Shown piece after piece: positions 33,869 through 33,884 of a stretch of 33,884 nucleotides of DNA. A program made the position numbers and the translations under genes. Under the pieces are notes generated by a model, which searched no databases, had not been told where the DNA came from, and worked only from the letters and a program-made list of their open reading frames with translations. Position 1 is the stretch's first letter. The number at the start of each line of letters is the position of its first letter. Source of the DNA: JAPEKQ01 sp964597945 (lineage in GTDB: Bacteria > Joyebacterota > Joyebacteria > Joyebacterales > Joyebacteraceae); NCBI GenBank assembly GCA_964597945.1, contig CAZRAD010000009.1, positions 1-33,884 on the forward strand, written 5' to 3'.

Positions 33869-33884
33869 ATGATGGTGGCTGGCG
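33869..33884 (+). CDS. Possible start of a gene running off the window
   Basis: ATGATGGTGGCTGGC begins 6 bases after GGGGAG (33857-33862), downstream of a candidate promoter. Only five codons are visible (MMVAG), with ATG 33872 an equal choice. An ATG at 33855 meets a stop after five codons. The product cannot be judged. Confidence 0.3.

Noticed and set aside
1..33884. tRNA genes, CRISPR arrays, insertion sequences and phage genes
   Set aside because: I looked for T-loop patterns, regularly spaced direct repeats, transposase motifs and terminal inverted repeats and saw none.

Overview
The window is high-GC bacterial DNA, about 60-65% GC by eye. It is densely packed, and almost every gene is on the + strand. 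Outer-membrane-type beta-barrel, SurA-like and lipoprotein genes point to a diderm. An 'asparagine synthetase B'-like protein of a kind I know from Bacteroidetes, DUF4159 and DUF4175 proteins, NTF2-like lipoproteins and a 'CGDTxxGDT'-type secreted domain suggest an uncultured member of the FCB or neighbouring phyla (Eisenbacteria, Krumholzibacteriota or Latescibacteria-like). The phylum is an inference. I saw no tRNA, rRNA, CRISPR array, insertion sequence or phage gene.

Layout. (1) 1-7675: the 3' part of mfd, three consecutive parvulin-type peptidyl-prolyl isomerase genes (two lipoproteins and one SurA-like), a small S4 RNA-binding protein (RqcP/YabO type) and pdxA. (2) 7723-14129: a promoter and then holB, ricT (PSP1), metG, a tatD::radical-SAM fusion and rsmA/ksgA. 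This echoes the holB-yaaT-metS-yabD-ksgA order of Bacillus. (3) 14126-17758: a 680-residue predicted outer-membrane barrel and two related NTF2-like lipoproteins, closed by a strong intrinsic terminator. (4) 17808-19973: a divergent polysaccharide deacetylase and pdxJ. With pdxA, two steps of DXP-dependent pyridoxal phosphate synthesis lie in the window. (5) 19978-22696: secD and secF behind a clear sigma-70-like promoter. (6) 22895-31532: a DUF4159, DUF4175, TPR, 'asparagine synthetase B'-like and eight-repeat PQQ-propeller lipoprotein run. The last four genes have stop/start overlaps. Function unknown; it looks like an envelope or periplasmic module. (7) 31533-33884: a remnant of a secreted domain, then a minus-strand membrane-anchored TPR-thioredoxin protein, then divergent promoters at the right edge.

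The most notable observation is in region 7. The minus-strand thioredoxin domain is interrupted by one in-frame UGA exactly where the first cysteine of the CxxC motif belongs (FWGAG-UGA-GPC). A stable hairpin with a GU-containing apical loop follows at the right distance for a bacterial SECIS element. I therefore read 32020-33678 as one selenoprotein gene of 552 residues with Sec at residue 446, not as two ORFs or a pseudogene. The selenocysteine machinery (selA, selB, selC, selD) is not in this window, so this needs genome-level confirmation.

Five well-formed promoters fit TTGAYN/TTGACN-17/18-TAnnnT, which suggests a standard housekeeping sigma factor.
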